NCBI RefSeq assembly: GCF_048771995.1
Contig: NC_133063.1
Span: 18,414,063-18,478,062, forward strand
DNA from: Taeniopygia guttata
Taxonomy: Eukaryota; Chordata; Aves; Passeriformes; Estrildidae
Length of the DNA stretch: 64,000 nt
Direction: 5' to 3'
Part shown: in pieces, positions 11,817 to 24,424 of the stretch
Position numbering within the stretch: the stretch's first letter is position 1
How the letters are laid out: each line of letters begins with the position of its first letter
Notes under the pieces: generated by a model
Told to the model about the DNA's origin: nothing
The model's input: only the letters and a program-made list of their open reading frames with translations
Databases searched by the model: none
Position numbers and translations under genes: made by a program

Positions 11817-14800
11817 GTAAGTAAAACCCTTTTAAACTGTCTGTACTGCTTTTAAAACCTGGCTTTTAATGGATGATTTACAGTGACAGTACTTTTTGGT
11901 ATTTATGGTCATGAAGCTGCCCTATAATGGAATTAGGCATGTTAGTTAACAGCAACAGTGTAAATATTTAGGCCCACCTGCAAGATTCATTTTTCTTGGC
12001 TGGCACTTTAGACTTAATCATACTATAAACATGTAGCCATGAGAATTCTTCATATATCAAAGTGTAACTTTGTCTAGATATTACTGTGATTTATTTTCAC
12101 CACTTATACACAAACAGAGGCATTTCAATCTATATACTGTATTTAGGACAATAAGCCATTTTTACTGCAGTACTTTATCTTGTGAAAGTGTATGCAAACA
12201 TAGCAGCAAGAAACCTGTTTAAGGGGTCACCTTTAGTTAGGCAGAAAAGAATAGGTGGTATTGGCTGGTTGATAATGAACAGAAGCTCTGGGCAGGTAGG
12301 GGGATGGAATTATGATCCAAGCTTTCACTACTTGTGCTTATATCTATTCTTTATCCTGATTTTAAAAAGTTACTGTTACCACATCTGTTTTAAATATGTT
12401 CCGGGTTTTCATTTGTATATCTTTTCAGACATCTTACACCACCAGCAGCTGTACCCTTACCCAGTACCACAGACTTATGAAGAGCACAGTCTCAGTTACA
12501 TCAGAGACTAGATTTTCTTTCTAAGGGCTTTCTTGCTAAGGAAAGAACAGCAGTCACACTTTTGTGGAAAAAGTTTTGAATTCAGGACACAGCATAAACT
12601 CCAAAGAATTTATTTTTTGTTTATCAATCAGCATTAGTAATTTTCTTAGAATGTTTTCTCAAATGATCATAGCCAAAGCAATAAAGAAGATATGAACAAA
12701 AGTATTTTTGCAGAATGAACAAAAGCAAGCATATGGGCTTCCTTTCTTTTCCTGTCTTTGACTTTTATTTATTCCTCCATACCATGAATCATATAAGTGT
12801 AATCCAAACTCTTAGTTTCTTCCCAAAATTTCATTTCTTCTAGCATGCACTCAGGAAGTTCTAAGTGTTTGTTTACTTTTTCTGTCATTTTTCAGATAGG
12901 TCTGACATCTTGCTTTTTTACATCAGGTTTGATACAATAACCTGAGATTATAATACCCCTCCAAGATCCACATAACTATAGAACCAGAACTGTTCTCTGA
13001 AAAGCTCATGACTCATACCCCTGGAAGTGTCACACTCCCACAGAAATATCTCTGTTTCAGATAAGACAAAGTCTCAACTCCCAAGCCTACCAAAACATGG
13101 ATGGATAGTGTAAGCATAAATTATTATAAATGCACCTTGACTCTCTTCATCTCTTCCCTCCCTGCCTTCAAGTTAAATAGGCTATGTAGATATAACTTCA
13201 AGGCCCTTGGTTCCTTAGAGGTTTTGACTCCACCTTTTTCTCCTGCATTTCAGTTCAGGTGACTTCTTACTCAGCAAGTTTATGTGGATCCCTTCTTTAG
13301 GAATCTTTTTCTCTTGCATCTTGGCAGGAGACCAGACAGGTACTGCAGATCCCACAGTCCAGACCTCCTCTGGGTGAAATGAATTCTCACAGAGCCATTT
13401 AATGCTGAGCATAGCTTTGAGCAGTTGTCCCTTCAAAAATTGCAGTATTTCAAACACCTACCTGTTTTCTCCATCACTGCATGCTTCTAGTCTCTCCTGT
13501 GTGTTTCTTCATCTTATTCATCCATTCTGCCTGTGGGAAGCCATTGATTTATCTTTTTTGACTTATTTCTCATAGGAATGTTTGACCTGGTCTGTAGCAG
13601 CATCTGTCCACTTGGTTTTTTGGAAGGCAGAGTTTTTAAATTAAAATCTCTTTGTGTCATGTTTTGTATATCTGTCTTTCTTCTGTGCATCCATAGGGTC
13701 TGCCCTAGCAAGAAATTCTCTATCCTTTCCTAGCTGTGTCTCTCCCAGTGGAGACTACCTTGAAGATGTGGTGTGTTAGGTGGGGTGGAGCAGGACCACT
13801 TCTCCATCCTAATCCCTCTTGATGAAGTGCTGAGTCCTGGTAACAGCTACAGCTGTCTATGTGGAAAAATCTGTAATTATTTTAATCGGAAAATTTTCAA
13901 ACTGTTGGAAAAGACCGATCCCCTTCTTATATTCTGCTTCTCCTGTAGTGTTTCCTCTCATCTGTGCAGTGCTTTGCCTTTCTTGAAGTTTCACACACTG
14001 ACTGGTATTCTTCTTTATCAGATGTGATAAAGTGAGATCATACCACCAGAATTCACCCATGAGTGATCCTGTGGCTGTGTGTAATGAACAGTGGCATTCA
14101 CCTTAAATTTTGCAGTCACTTGCTGATGCAAAACATCTTCTTAAAAAAAGGTGTTTCAAGGTCAGGTATTCCTTCTGAACACTAACTATCCAACACCATA
14201 TAAAGGGAGGGCAGCATCTCCTATCTGTGCTGCAGAACTGAGGATTCATGCAGTTGGAGGCTATGGGTGCTGTTGACACCAAATCTTGCATGCCCTATCC
14301 AAAGACTTTTATATCCTTGCTAAAGCTTTTTGAAAAGTCTGAGCACCAAAGACTTTATGGAAGGTACACTTTGTTATTTTACATCTGACAGAGCCTGGAT
14401 AAATTACACAGAAAAGCATATTTTGCACAGTTTGCACGGTTCCTGTCCATGTTTTAGACATCTGTTTCCAGAGCCCACAGACCAGGTTCTCAAAGTGTAT
14501 GAATCTGACTCAGTATGTAATGATAAGAAAATATGTCTAATTAAAAAGCCTGCTTCCTGATTATTTTGTGCATAATTTTTCTTGGTGCTTCTGAGCACTA
14601 ATTGTCAATAGGCATTATAAGACCATGTAGTCTAAGGGAGACGTATCCTCTCTTCTCTGCACTGCCATCAGCTCGTCTCTATCTGTCATTCCCACACAGA
14701 GGTTTGTGCAAACTCCTCTAAAGCCTTCATATGGTGCAGACTTCATGCTTCCCATATGTTTCATTGTCATTAGCATGAAAAATACTTTCCTTGAATCTTC

Positions 14801-15182
14801 TGAATCTTATATGAATCTTGCGTCCTCCAGTTAAGCCCATTTCTGTTCATCCTCTCTGTTACAGAAATGAAATACTTTTTATGCCTCTGCTTTTCCCAAC
14901 TTCCTCACAATAATCACAGCTTCTGTTACTTTCCAAAAAAATATATTGAAGGAATTTGAGAATGTCCGTAGAACTTTTGCATTTTTGAAACAGGGTACCA
15001 CAGAAGCAGAGTCCAACCTTTGGAGCCTGAGTTTACAATTCATGCATTCATTCGGTGCTACTGTCAGGATTCAGAATGGATCCTAAAATCTGTTTTACAA
15101 CTTTGCCAAAAGTATGTACTTTTGATACCTTTGATACCTTTGATATCTTATGGTAATAACATTTGAACTTTCACTTTTGCAG
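11817..15182 (+). other. MCTP1: MCTP1 intron
   Basis: GT-AG intron. It has an old CR1-like fragment at about 14620-14880 and a small tandem repeat of about three TTTGATACC-like units at about 15120-15150, just before the acceptor. No other feature was recognised. Confidence 0.8.
14620..14880 (-). mobile_element. old CR1-like LINE fragment
   Basis: Read on +, the words CACACAGAGGTTTGTGCAAA, GAAAAATACTTTCCTTGAAT and CCAGTTAAGCCCATTTCTG occur in the order seen in the reverse complement of ancient amniote CR1/L3-like 3' regions. The copy is very diverged and the boundaries are rough. Confidence 0.45.
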
Positions 15183-15280
15183 GCATCAATAAATTTACAA
15201 AGAAGATTCGAAATCCATATGCAATTGATAACAACGAGCTACTTGACTTCCTGTCCAGAGTCCCCTCTGATGTGCAAGTG
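15183..15280 (+). CDS. MCTP1: MCTP1 exon: post-membrane segment
   Basis: After a CTTTTGCAG acceptor the exon completes Gly and encodes [20 protein letters not shown] then [12 protein letters not shown], which is the conserved cytosolic stretch after the last membrane segment. The donor is GTGTGT, a poor match to the GTRAGT consensus. A pentanucleotide array begins 13 bp into the intron. The exon boundary is set by the phase-0 join to the next exon and by similarity to the family. Confidence 0.93.
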
Positions 15281-15293
15281 GTGTGTATATTTA

Positions 15294-15463
15294 TTTTATT
15301 TTATTTTATTTTATTTTATTTTATTTTATTTTATTTTATTTTATTTTATTTTATTTTATTTTATTTTATTTTATTTTATTTTATTTTATTTTATTTTATT
15401 TTATTTTATTTTATTTTATTTTATTTCATTTCATTTCATTTCATTTCATTTCATTTCATTTCA
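15294..15463 (+). repeat. (TTTTA)26(TTTCA)8 pentanucleotide microsatellite
   Basis: Counting by position, 26 uninterrupted TTTTA units run from 15294 to 15423 and are followed by 8 uninterrupted TTTCA units from 15424 to 15463. The array then decays into TTTATTTTATTTTTT. The motif is on the sense strand of MCTP1 and starts 13 bp after the exon end at 15280. No frame of the + strand contains a stop inside the array, so translation in any frame gives a five-residue periodic peptide, an artefact unless the intron is retained. Confidence 0.98.
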
Positions 15464-15909
15464 TTTATTTTATTTTTTAAAGAATTTTTAAAGCAGTTAT
15501 TTGGCTTTACTATTATATTCCTTGGCAGAAAGAAATTGCAAACTCAAGCTGAGGATAGTCCATTAACCAGAAGGAGGCTGCTAGATTTTTTTCCAGTGAG
15601 GAAGAAGTTTCTGCATTGGTTGTGCCTTTTAGGATCCTTAGAAACAATCAGAAGGACAAGTATTTGTGAGATAGTAGCTAGTGCTTGTATTAAACACCAT
15701 CCAGCACAATGCGAATCTGACTGGGATAAGGCACTGTATGGGAAACACTGAAGCTGGGACTCTCAGGACAGGCAGAGAAGGAACAGGAAGGTCAAATAAT
15801 GGAAGAGGCAGACAGCATTGCTCAGGACTCTGAGAACACTTTGACCGTTCCTTTCCAAGGAGTGAAAACTTTTGCTGTGGCAACAGTTCAACTGAGCTCA
15901 TAAATGCCT

Positions 15910-15953
15910 TAAAAAAAGAAAAAAAAAAAGAAAAGAAGAAAAAAAAAAAAAAA
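15910..15953 (+). repeat. A-rich tract
   Basis: The tract is almost entirely A with a few G, in the last MCTP1 intron. No retrocopy is attached upstream that I could recognise. Confidence 0.9.
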
Positions 15954-16522
15954 GCTGGTGTGAATTACAAGCTTTTCTAATGCAGTACACAATCCCCCAA
16001 GATCATGCAAGATTTAAGATAGCATCAAACACATAAATTACATTCAGTGTCACAAAGATTATGGACTTCCCGTATTTCTAGTTTCAGTTCAGAGCTGGTC
16101 TTAAGTAGGGGATATGGGTGCAAACACTCTCTCTGTATCTAATACCCTCTATGATATACATTTAGAAATAACCAAGCTTTTAAGGAACATTATAAATGGT
16201 ATCAAACATAGTCAAAATGATAATGTTTATTGTCTAGAGCTAGAGCTCATGGAGAAAACGAAAGAAACCCTAGTCTTTTCTAAGGTTACATCAGCATGCA
16301 GTGTTATTTCCTGGTAGGATTTTCCAGGTGCTGGTTTTCCTTCTTATTCTAGATCTGTCATTCTGTTGTTGGTGAATCACATCTACAAATCCTGTGTCAT
16401 TTTTAGGGGGAAAGTCTTCTTTTTTTAACATTTTATCCCATGACAGGAAAAAAAAATCTTTTTTTTTTTTTTTCTAACAAGTGCCACCTGACAACTTTCT
16501 TTCTGAACTTGTGTTTAAACAG

Positions 16523-16594
16523 ATGCAATACCATGAACTGAAACAAGATCCTACTCACAGCCCAAGCAAAAGAAAGAAAAACAATCCTGCCTAG
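16523..16594 (+). CDS. MCTP1: MCTP1 last coding exon and stop
   Basis: The acceptor GTGTTTAAACAG is followed by 23 codons and TAG at 16592-16594. The peptide starts MQYHELKQDP and ends KRKKNNPA, a basic C-terminal tail much like the remembered mammalian tail (QYQELKPDPSHSP, then KRKKNN). The first codon of this exon is ATG, but it is an internal Met, not a start. The 3' UTR follows directly. Confidence 0.92.
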   Translation: MQYHELKQDPTHSPSKRKKNNPA

Positions 16595-19116
16595 CCAACT
16601 TCGTGTGTGGAGGAGACCAGCATCTGCCAGGGGAAGATAAAAGAGCAAGCCTAAGAAGCATTTCCTTTCTCTAAGATTTTTATTTATCTTGCCTTTTTAT
16701 CTAGTGGAGAGATTTTGTAACTCTATTAAAAGGTGGAAAATGGTTTCTCATGGAAAATCTGTTTCTCATTGTAAAGACATTTGTTTCTAGTAGGGTTTTC
16801 ACCATTTCAAAGCCTTGTTAGAAACAATGTAACACATTAAATGAATCAATCTAAAATGGAGACTATATATTGCTACTTAGTGGTCAAAGATACATGAGAT
16901 AGTCAAATAATGCAAACTAAACCTACAAAATATTTAAATCTGACTCAGAAATATCTCAGATTTTATTTGTCAGCATTAATATTTTTATCCAGTAAGTCAT
17001 CATTACAGTTTTCTATGTTTTATATATTGCAGAGAAATACAATGTAGTGGAGCTTACTGCACTCAAGTTTTAGCAGATTTTTTTAAATTTCAGACCCTGA
17101 TGTTAACTCCTGGTGGAACATTTTTCTGTGTGGTAGGGCTGCTTATAAGACAGTGAGAAACACCAAGTGCAAATTTCTTTATGGAGCTCCCTAAAGCAGT
17201 TCCTGCTCTCTTTATCATTCCATTGTAAGACCTAAGAATCTCTGTTTCAAAATACTGCCAGGTTTGTAACAGACTGCCTATCATATTTTTCTATATGTAC
17301 CAGTAGTCTTCATTTGTACAACATAGCTTAGCTCTAATGGGTACAACTAACTCCATACTGCTTTGGGTGTCATGCTATGAACACTTTTTGTGCACATAAC
17401 TATTTTAATACGGATATGTCGCAGAAAACGTTTTTCATTCAAATCACAAGATTGTATTAATATGCTTTATGGTATAACATTGCCTGTTACCAATGTGAAA
17501 TACCGTGTAGAGGAAAAAAATGCAGTTGTGGTAAAACTGATATATCAGGGTTTTTTTCCTTAGTTAATAATGTCAGTTCTTCTGATATGATATTTCCCTA
17601 CTGCATGGAAACTGCATTATCTTATAAATTACATGGAACATAGATGAGAAACATTTACATTTCAAATGTCTTAGTGGCCACTGCTTAACGAGTACTTGGG
17701 GATATATTCTGGTAGCTGCATGCAGACTTCCACACTCAGCTCCCCACATAGTGAGCAGAGACTCATTCCTGAGGGACTACCTGTGCACAGCTCCTCATTA
17801 TTAGTTCCCAGTGACATTAAAGGGGATTTTTTGCCCAGGGGAGAGCGACAAGACTGCATCCTCAAGGGGACCTGCGGTCCTCTCCGGATTACCTCTCACT
17901 GGTTGCAATTGCAGATAAAGTTATATTGCACTACTCTAAAAATACTATTTGGAAAGTCTATTTAGAAATACTTTGCAAGCACATGTGAATATGTATTTGT
18001 CCAAAGAAATATGTGTTAGTTGCATTGCTCATGAAGGATTATCCTGTATTTCTTTGTTTTGCAGATAAGATGATTGCCAAGTTCTTATGTGACAGTTACT
18101 TTGATCCTTCTATTTGTATATTTAAAAGAATGCCAATCAAATTAATAGTCTGCAGAAAGCCTTGGACTTAAACAAGCTCTTGTTACATCATGACTTTGTA
18201 AGAGTTTAATTTTGCAGCTTGTGTAACCTTTTGGCTATATCCTACCTAAAGAGCAACATACTATTGGTGAAATCAGAAGCACTGGTCAGCCTATGTTGTT
18301 TAAAAAAAAAGAACAAATTTGTAACTCAACAAGATGTGAATGTTTGTTGCCTGTTGTCAGTTTTGCACATTTCTTTAATACACTGCAAACCTTGTACCTT
18401 ATTAACGTTGCCCACCAGCCTGTGTGTGATTTCTTGTTGTCTTTTTTTTGTACACAATTTCAAATGTCTACTTTGGTGGTAATATCTGAACTGGTTCTGC
18501 ATGTTTCCAGAATTAAACACACTTCTAAGTATCACTCTATTAGATATTCTCAAGCCTCTGTCTTTGAAATCCTATTTTGTTGTTTCCCCATGAGTGCTGT
18601 GATGGGCAAGTGAATTAAAAGATGGTATTTCTTTGTGCAGAATTTTAGTATTTTAAATTCCATAACATACAGGGATGGGGGCAGGGGGAGAGAGACAACA
18701 AACATCTGTTTGTTGAAAAATTCTGAACTCCTTTTAAATGCCTCACTCAAAACTGATCTCACTGAAAATATAACACACAGAGGCAAGAATAAGAGTACTT
18801 ATTGATTATATATGATTCTCCTGCCACAACAAAACAATTTAAAATCACAATTAAAATAGTTTGTGAGTGAACCCATTTTCACTATTTGCAGTTTGTCTAT
18901 GCTGCTTTGTATAGGTGGCCTCTGTAAAGAGCCAATCCTGTCTTATGCCATAAATATTGCAACATATCTTCCTTTTCCAGACTGATTCTGAAGTCCATTT
19001 CTAACCTGTTGGATTAGGCAGGCTTTATTCCAAAAGCAGCTTGTCTGTTTATAAACAATAAAAAAAAAATAAGGCATCTCAAAATAATGAAATTGTCACT
19101 GTTCTCAGTAAATAAA
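16595..19116 (+). other. MCTP1: probable MCTP1 3' UTR
   Basis: This AT-rich, non-repetitive stretch follows the MCTP1 stop and has no long open frame. Candidate polyadenylation signals are AATAAA at 19057-19062 and 19111-19116, with ATTAAA variants near 18511 and 18614. The true 3' end cannot be chosen from sequence alone. The region 18200-18620 has short open frames on both strands, which I take as chance. Confidence 0.5.
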
Positions 19117-22100
19117 ATATAACTTTATGTGAGTTCATAGAAAATTATTAGTTTAGTTGGGGTCCATATTTAGATTGGATGTCATCACACTCAGAATCCA
19201 CTAAGATTGATTAATCTGAGAGGCTGTTGTTACATTCCTGCTGGTAACTCACAGTACAGAGTTTGCTTACCCTGTTTTTACAGTTGTTCCTCTTTGGAGG
19301 AACGTATTTGTCATAATAGCAATGAACTTTTAACTGGAAGAGCTGCTGTATTATAACTTACTTAGTATTTTAAATCCAAGTGCAATAACCCCAAAGTTTT
19401 TTTTTTTTTTTTCTATTGCATTTAAACCAACAGTGGAATAACGAGAAAGTAATTAAGCAGTCTGCATACAGTCTATCAGCTAATTTGGTCCCTTAGAGCA
19501 TAGGCTTCACCAGCAAGAGGAAGACCTGCCAGCAAGTGCCCTGCATGATGCCAAGGTATTAAATGTGAAGATAATTCAGGAGCATGAAGCAAAGGAGGTA
19601 AAGGAAAACTTATTTCTTTCATCATTGTTAGATTACACATGCTACAGAACATAATTAAAAGCTTTGCAGCTCTCTGCTCAGCAGCCAGGGGTCCCAACCT
19701 GTGTTTTAACTGACTTGTGATTTACACAGAGATTGAATGCTTTGTGGCAGAAATTCTTCAGTTGACACTGACCCACTTGCATCTGCACTTCAACTCCCAG
19801 AGTCTGCTCCAAGCCTCTACCACCTCCTCACTGAATGGTAACAGCAAAAGGTATTGGCTTTTTATTGAGCTGCACAGTCAACAACAAAAAAAATCTCCTT
19901 TCCAGTGGTATTTTTGCTACATTATAGGACTGATCTTACTGATTTGAAGTGTGGTGCACTGACCATTTCTCTGACTTGCAAAAATTTAGACCTCAGAACC
20001 AGACTGCTGGGCACATATATCCTTGAGTTACATTCATAAAAGGAGTTTTTTTGCTGCCTTTTGAACAAATATGGTGAAAAATTGAAACATTTTTTTCCTT
20101 ACTCACAGGATTTCCAGCCCCGGGATATGTAACAAGCTCAACAATCAAATGTACTTGAATCGGGAGGAGTCTGTTGTTTACAGTCATGAGATAATGATTT
20201 GATCAGAAGAAATGAGCTTGAAGAGTAAAGCAGAACCTTTCTTACACTGTGTTTGTATTCTTCAGACTGAGTTCTTGAACACATCTGTTGGGAAAGGGGA
20301 AGAAGGAATGGGGAAGGATTGCTTAAATAATATATTTACTGAAAATTGCATAATTACCAAATATATCTTAAATTCTTGCAGGATTTTTTTTTTAAGGACT
20401 GGGATTTGAGTAAAAGACAAGTCTTTCTGCACTGTGTTTCTAAAGTACCTTTCTTACTTAGAAGAAAGTTCAGTCACTGCAATTTGCTGAGGCATAGTAC
20501 AGTTTTGAGAAGACAGGATTGGAAAAGAGTTGGGAAAGAATTATAGTGGATTATAATGCTGGAAGCAGCCTGTTCTTGTTTTCGCTTCCAATGCAGATAC
20601 ATACTTTCCCCTGACGTGCTTATGAAGACCACAGCTCAAAACCACATTTACATTCACACAGTTCCAACAGCAACCCCATTCCCCATCTCTTCCCAACTTC
20701 AGACACGCTGATGGCATGCCATGGAGTTGGCCCTACACCTCTCAGTGTGAAAGGTCCTTCTCTCCTTTTGTCCACTTTGGCCTGCAGTCTCTACATGACC
20801 AAACTCTTCATTTCCTAGTGACTACTGATACTAGCAGTTAAAACTTAATTAGAAACTGTCATCCATGCCATCCTCTCCTGCTTCTCCCAATTTGTAATTT
20901 TGACAGGCTGCTTTACCTCATCCATATTCTTTGACTAATTCACCATTTTATAGATACAGCTCCTTGACAACAAGGTCACAAAGCTTCAGCTGCTGGTTTC
21001 ATGTCAGCGCTTCAGCACTCACATACCTCTTACCTGGAGCTCAATGTTTGGTTTCTCACTGCTGCAATAAGCAGACATACATAGCTGTCTTTCATCAGCT
21101 CTGCTCCTCTTGGACCTGCAGTGATTCCTATCTAGACCAAGCTCCTCATACATTCAGACTTTGTTGGCTCCTCACTTCCTGGTGGTGACATATTTTGAAG
21201 CTGTTCTCTATGATAGTGCAGAAAAGTATAGTCAAGGAAATTAAAATCTAAGTTTAAAGGAAAATTCTGGAAGTTGTATAACTGTTCCTGCAACATGCAT
21301 GCATCTTGCTGTTGGTTACTGGCTTCTGAAATGTCTGAGCTTGCAGTTTTGCTCTGCTCCAGTTAAAGGATTTTGACCTCTGTGTGACTTGCATCAAGTC
21401 ATAGTAGGCATTTGATCTGGGGGGAAAACAATTAATATAAATGCATGCCAAAGCAGAAAGTCTGTTGTTTATGAAGTTTGTGTCTAAAATCAGCAATTGT
21501 AGCAAGCATGGGTTGCTTAGGCATGAAGAGGATTGTTTTACTGTATTCTCCATCACAGAAAATAGGATTTCACAATGCAATTTACTGCTCTTTGTAAAAT
21601 ACTCTGATTCATAATTAAATAGAGCACTATGATTTTTGTAGTTTGGATTCCTTCTCTACAGGGTAATGTGTAAGCTGCACCTTGAGTAGACATTTTCATA
21701 ACAAAGAGTGGCATTTGAAAAAGAAATTAATTGTTTAATTAGCTGACACTTTCCATCACTTGGTGTCAAAGCTGTCAAGTTCCAATAAGTTTAAAGCCAG
21801 GGTTTATGTTTACTTTTTTTAAGTTGTGATAAAGCAAGGTTCTGATATAATGAATGGAGAGTCAAAAGAGAATCACAGGTGCACACTGCCTATATGATGC
21901 AGGGAGTTTGCACCTGCCAGTCAGTAGTAGGAAACTGGCCTCACATATTACTGAGGATGCAGAGTTGAACACTGAAGTGTGCTGTCCCAGAGCTGCCAAC
22001 GCTGTGCATGGCTGACAGTAATTGAAACTATCATGGCTGTCATAGAGGAAGATGGAGATGAAGCTCCTGTGAAGAGCTTTATAGAAAATCTGCCCAGCTG

Positions 22101-24424
22101 CCTTGTCTCAAACAAGTGTATTAGTTCATCATTTTTGTGAGTGTTAATTTAAATGATCAGTGTACAATATGAAAATGCATAATGGTGCAAGAGAAGGAGG
22201 GAGTTTCTTGGACCTTCTCCATATCAACCTGAATGTTAAACCCTCTTTCTAGTCTGAATAGACAGCTGAGGACACGTGACATATATCACTACATCTAACT
22301 GAGAAGTTCTGAGCTTTTAGAAACCCCAGTTCCCACTCTGAATATTCAGTTTCTATGCACAGAGTAGGCTGATACTGTACAGTAGCCATTCCCCTTGCAT
22401 CACACATTCATGCAACAAGGCAAGGTCACATATTTCAGATTCTCCCATATCAATGATAAGAAATGTGTAAATTCTGATGTTATTTACAAATAATGTCTTT
22501 TAAAATTAATTCCTTAGTCCAGATGTTCAGTGAGTTAACGCAGCTGGCAACTTTTCTCCTAATTTCAGCCCTATTCAGCCTCTTACCAAAGGCACATGTT
22601 TGACCATGAAAGAACTGCAGATATATAATATGTGTAGACTCCATATAATAGACTCTGCTATTATATGAGGAAATAAATTTTCAATCTTAATCCCTAACCA
22701 GGCTACCTGAGCCAGAGGACACAGATCAGGTGGAAAAGTATTTTTGTAAGTATTTTTGTAAAATGGAGGAAGTTTGATGGGTGAGCTATTTGATGGTTAA
22801 GGAGTTGGCTGGATGGCTGCACCCAAAATGTTGCAGCCAACAAAGAGCTCGACATTAAAACAGAGAACAGTAGTAAGTGTTGTGGTTGAGGGGTTGTCCT
22901 AGGATACTATTCAATATCATCATCAATGACATAGTGGGATCAAGCATACTCTCGATATATTTGCAGGTGACACCAAGCTGAGTGGTGCAGTTGGAGGGTG
23001 GATGTGGGGGGTTTTCAAAAATGGAATGTCTTTTGACTAATGGAAGAAGGATACTGCTTTAAAAACTGGCATGGTTTATGCTCAGAGTAGAATTGAAAGC
23101 ATCCTACCACCCAAACCCACAGCTAAAACATGATGAAGGGTCAGGAGGATGAGCAGGTGACACCAAAGCTTCCCACTCATCAGATAGGAAAGCCACTCTT
23201 ATGTTGTAGCTTCTCTAAAATGAAGACCGTGCTTCCACAAGGACTGATAAAACACTTTCAGTTTCTCATAAACAGTTGGAAGTGTTTGGGGGTCATAGTC
23301 CCACCTCAGAAAGCAGTCTTACTCTGGTAATAGAGGCAATATCTAAAAGGAGTGTTGGTAAAGCCCTGAACTCTTGCCAGAAATGTTCCTCCTCTACCAG
23401 CAAGGGACAGAGGTCAGCTTCAGCAAGGCTGCTGGAGGGCAGGCACAGACATGCAGAGCTGTGATTGTGAAAAACACAGCTCAGATAATGTGAAGCTTCT
23501 CCTGCTGCAATCCCTCAGTTTAAGTGTAGTGGCATGGCACTTGCCCTGGATAGGAAACCGCAGTTTTAGTTTCTGTTCAGTGTGGGTGGACACAAACTCA
23601 TATTTTGTAAGATGATGCTCTGGTAGACATGAGGCTGGTCAGATGAAGGAAGAGGGATAGTGGATCTAGTCAATCAGAGTATCAACCCTCTTGCAGCTGG
23701 AGCTCAGTACAGAAGAAGATCCAGAACTGACTGTGCAAGAGACAGCAGAGAGGGGCTGCTGCCTTGAAGGCTCCCAGTGGGTAACAGAAAAATTTGGAAA
23801 TATAACTAGCAAAAAATTATGCAATTTTCTTGAAGATATTACAGAAAAAAAGGAGTGTACATATGCTCCCAAGCAGGAAAAAGGAAAAGAAGTCTTCTCC
23901 CCCTTTGAAGATACTCTGGCCTATGGAGATTTCTGGGGAAGAATGCACTTTTGAAAGATAAGGTCTACCCAAAACAGAGCACAGTATTCTGCTTTGTAGG
24001 GACCTCTCCCAGCCAGTGTCACTAGATAGAAGCCTAGAGGGGACCTGAAAGTTTTCCTTTGAAATAGACACTTTCTAGAACTCATTATCTTTTATTACAA
24101 GCCTTTACTTCACAATCCTGCATAAAATTTGTGCTTAAATTTATAAAAAGTCAATATTTGAAACAGTAGCCTGATTGCCTCTTTGTAGCCCATTATGCAA
24201 AGCAAGACTCTCTCTTTTCACTTGGCCAGCCCAAAATATTGCTCTCTAGCAGATGCACAGAGTGTTGTTCATTGATGGCTTGCAGTCACTGTAGGCAAAC
24301 AAGATAATACCAAAGCAACCCTTCATGTCTTAAACCTGGTACTTCTGTGGTACAACATGCAGTTGAAAGGTTTGGGTTTTTTTAAATTTTGTGGAGAAAC
24401 TAAACCAAACCAACCCAAAACTCA
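19117..24424. other. intergenic, no gene seen
   Basis: This is the start of the intergenic tail-to-tail interval. Apart from the CR1 piece at 22895-23000 I recognise nothing. Homopolymer T runs (about 19398-19412), a short CT-rich part (20620-21190) and a two-unit duplication of AAGTATTTTTGT near 22736-22760 are the only visible structure. Confidence 0.6.
22895..23000 (+). mobile_element. CR1 LINE ORF2 fragment
   Basis: The stretch reads like the CR1 reverse transcriptase region around the active site. It has codons resembling NIxxNDI, a degenerate equivalent of the catalytic aspartates, and the words AGGTGACACCAAGCTGAGTG and GTGCAGTTGGAGGG. It is short and frame-broken, and non-functional. 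Confidence 0.7.

Larger units (their letters stand above)
15281..16522 (+). other. MCTP1: MCTP1 last intron, starting with a pentanucleotide array
   Basis: This 1242-bp intron runs from a GTGTGT donor to an AG acceptor. It holds the TTTTA/TTTCA array (15294-15463), an A-rich run (15910-15953) and a T-rich stretch near 16459-16474. The exon frame stays open into the intron up to a TGA at 15749-15751. Confidence 0.85.
8790..16594 (+). other. MCTP1: MCTP1 gene, 3'-terminal part (four last coding exons)
   Basis: MCTP proteins are ER-anchored proteins with three C2 domains that bind calcium and a C-terminal region with two membrane segments. They are linked to synaptic homeostasis and vesicle or ER-membrane function. 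Only the C-terminal membrane part is here. Exons 8790-8899, 11707-11816, 15183-15280 and 16523-16594 total 390 nt and join without a frame break into 129 residues plus TAG. The residues match the vertebrate MCTP1 C-terminus as I remember it: the linker with [15 protein letters not shown], a membrane segment with [13 protein letters not shown], the INKFTKK loop, the [16 protein letters not shown] stretch and a basic tail with KRKKNN. All three complete introns are GT-AG. The C2 domains and the rest of the gene lie upstream of the window. MCTP2 is the main alternative, but the neighbouring SLF1 gene and the tail favour MCTP1. Confidence 0.93.

Noticed and set aside
15150..15491. overlapping frames with FYFIL-type repeats
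   Set aside because: The pentanucleotide array has no stop in any + frame. Only the exon 15183-15280 is coding; the rest is intron unless retention is shown.
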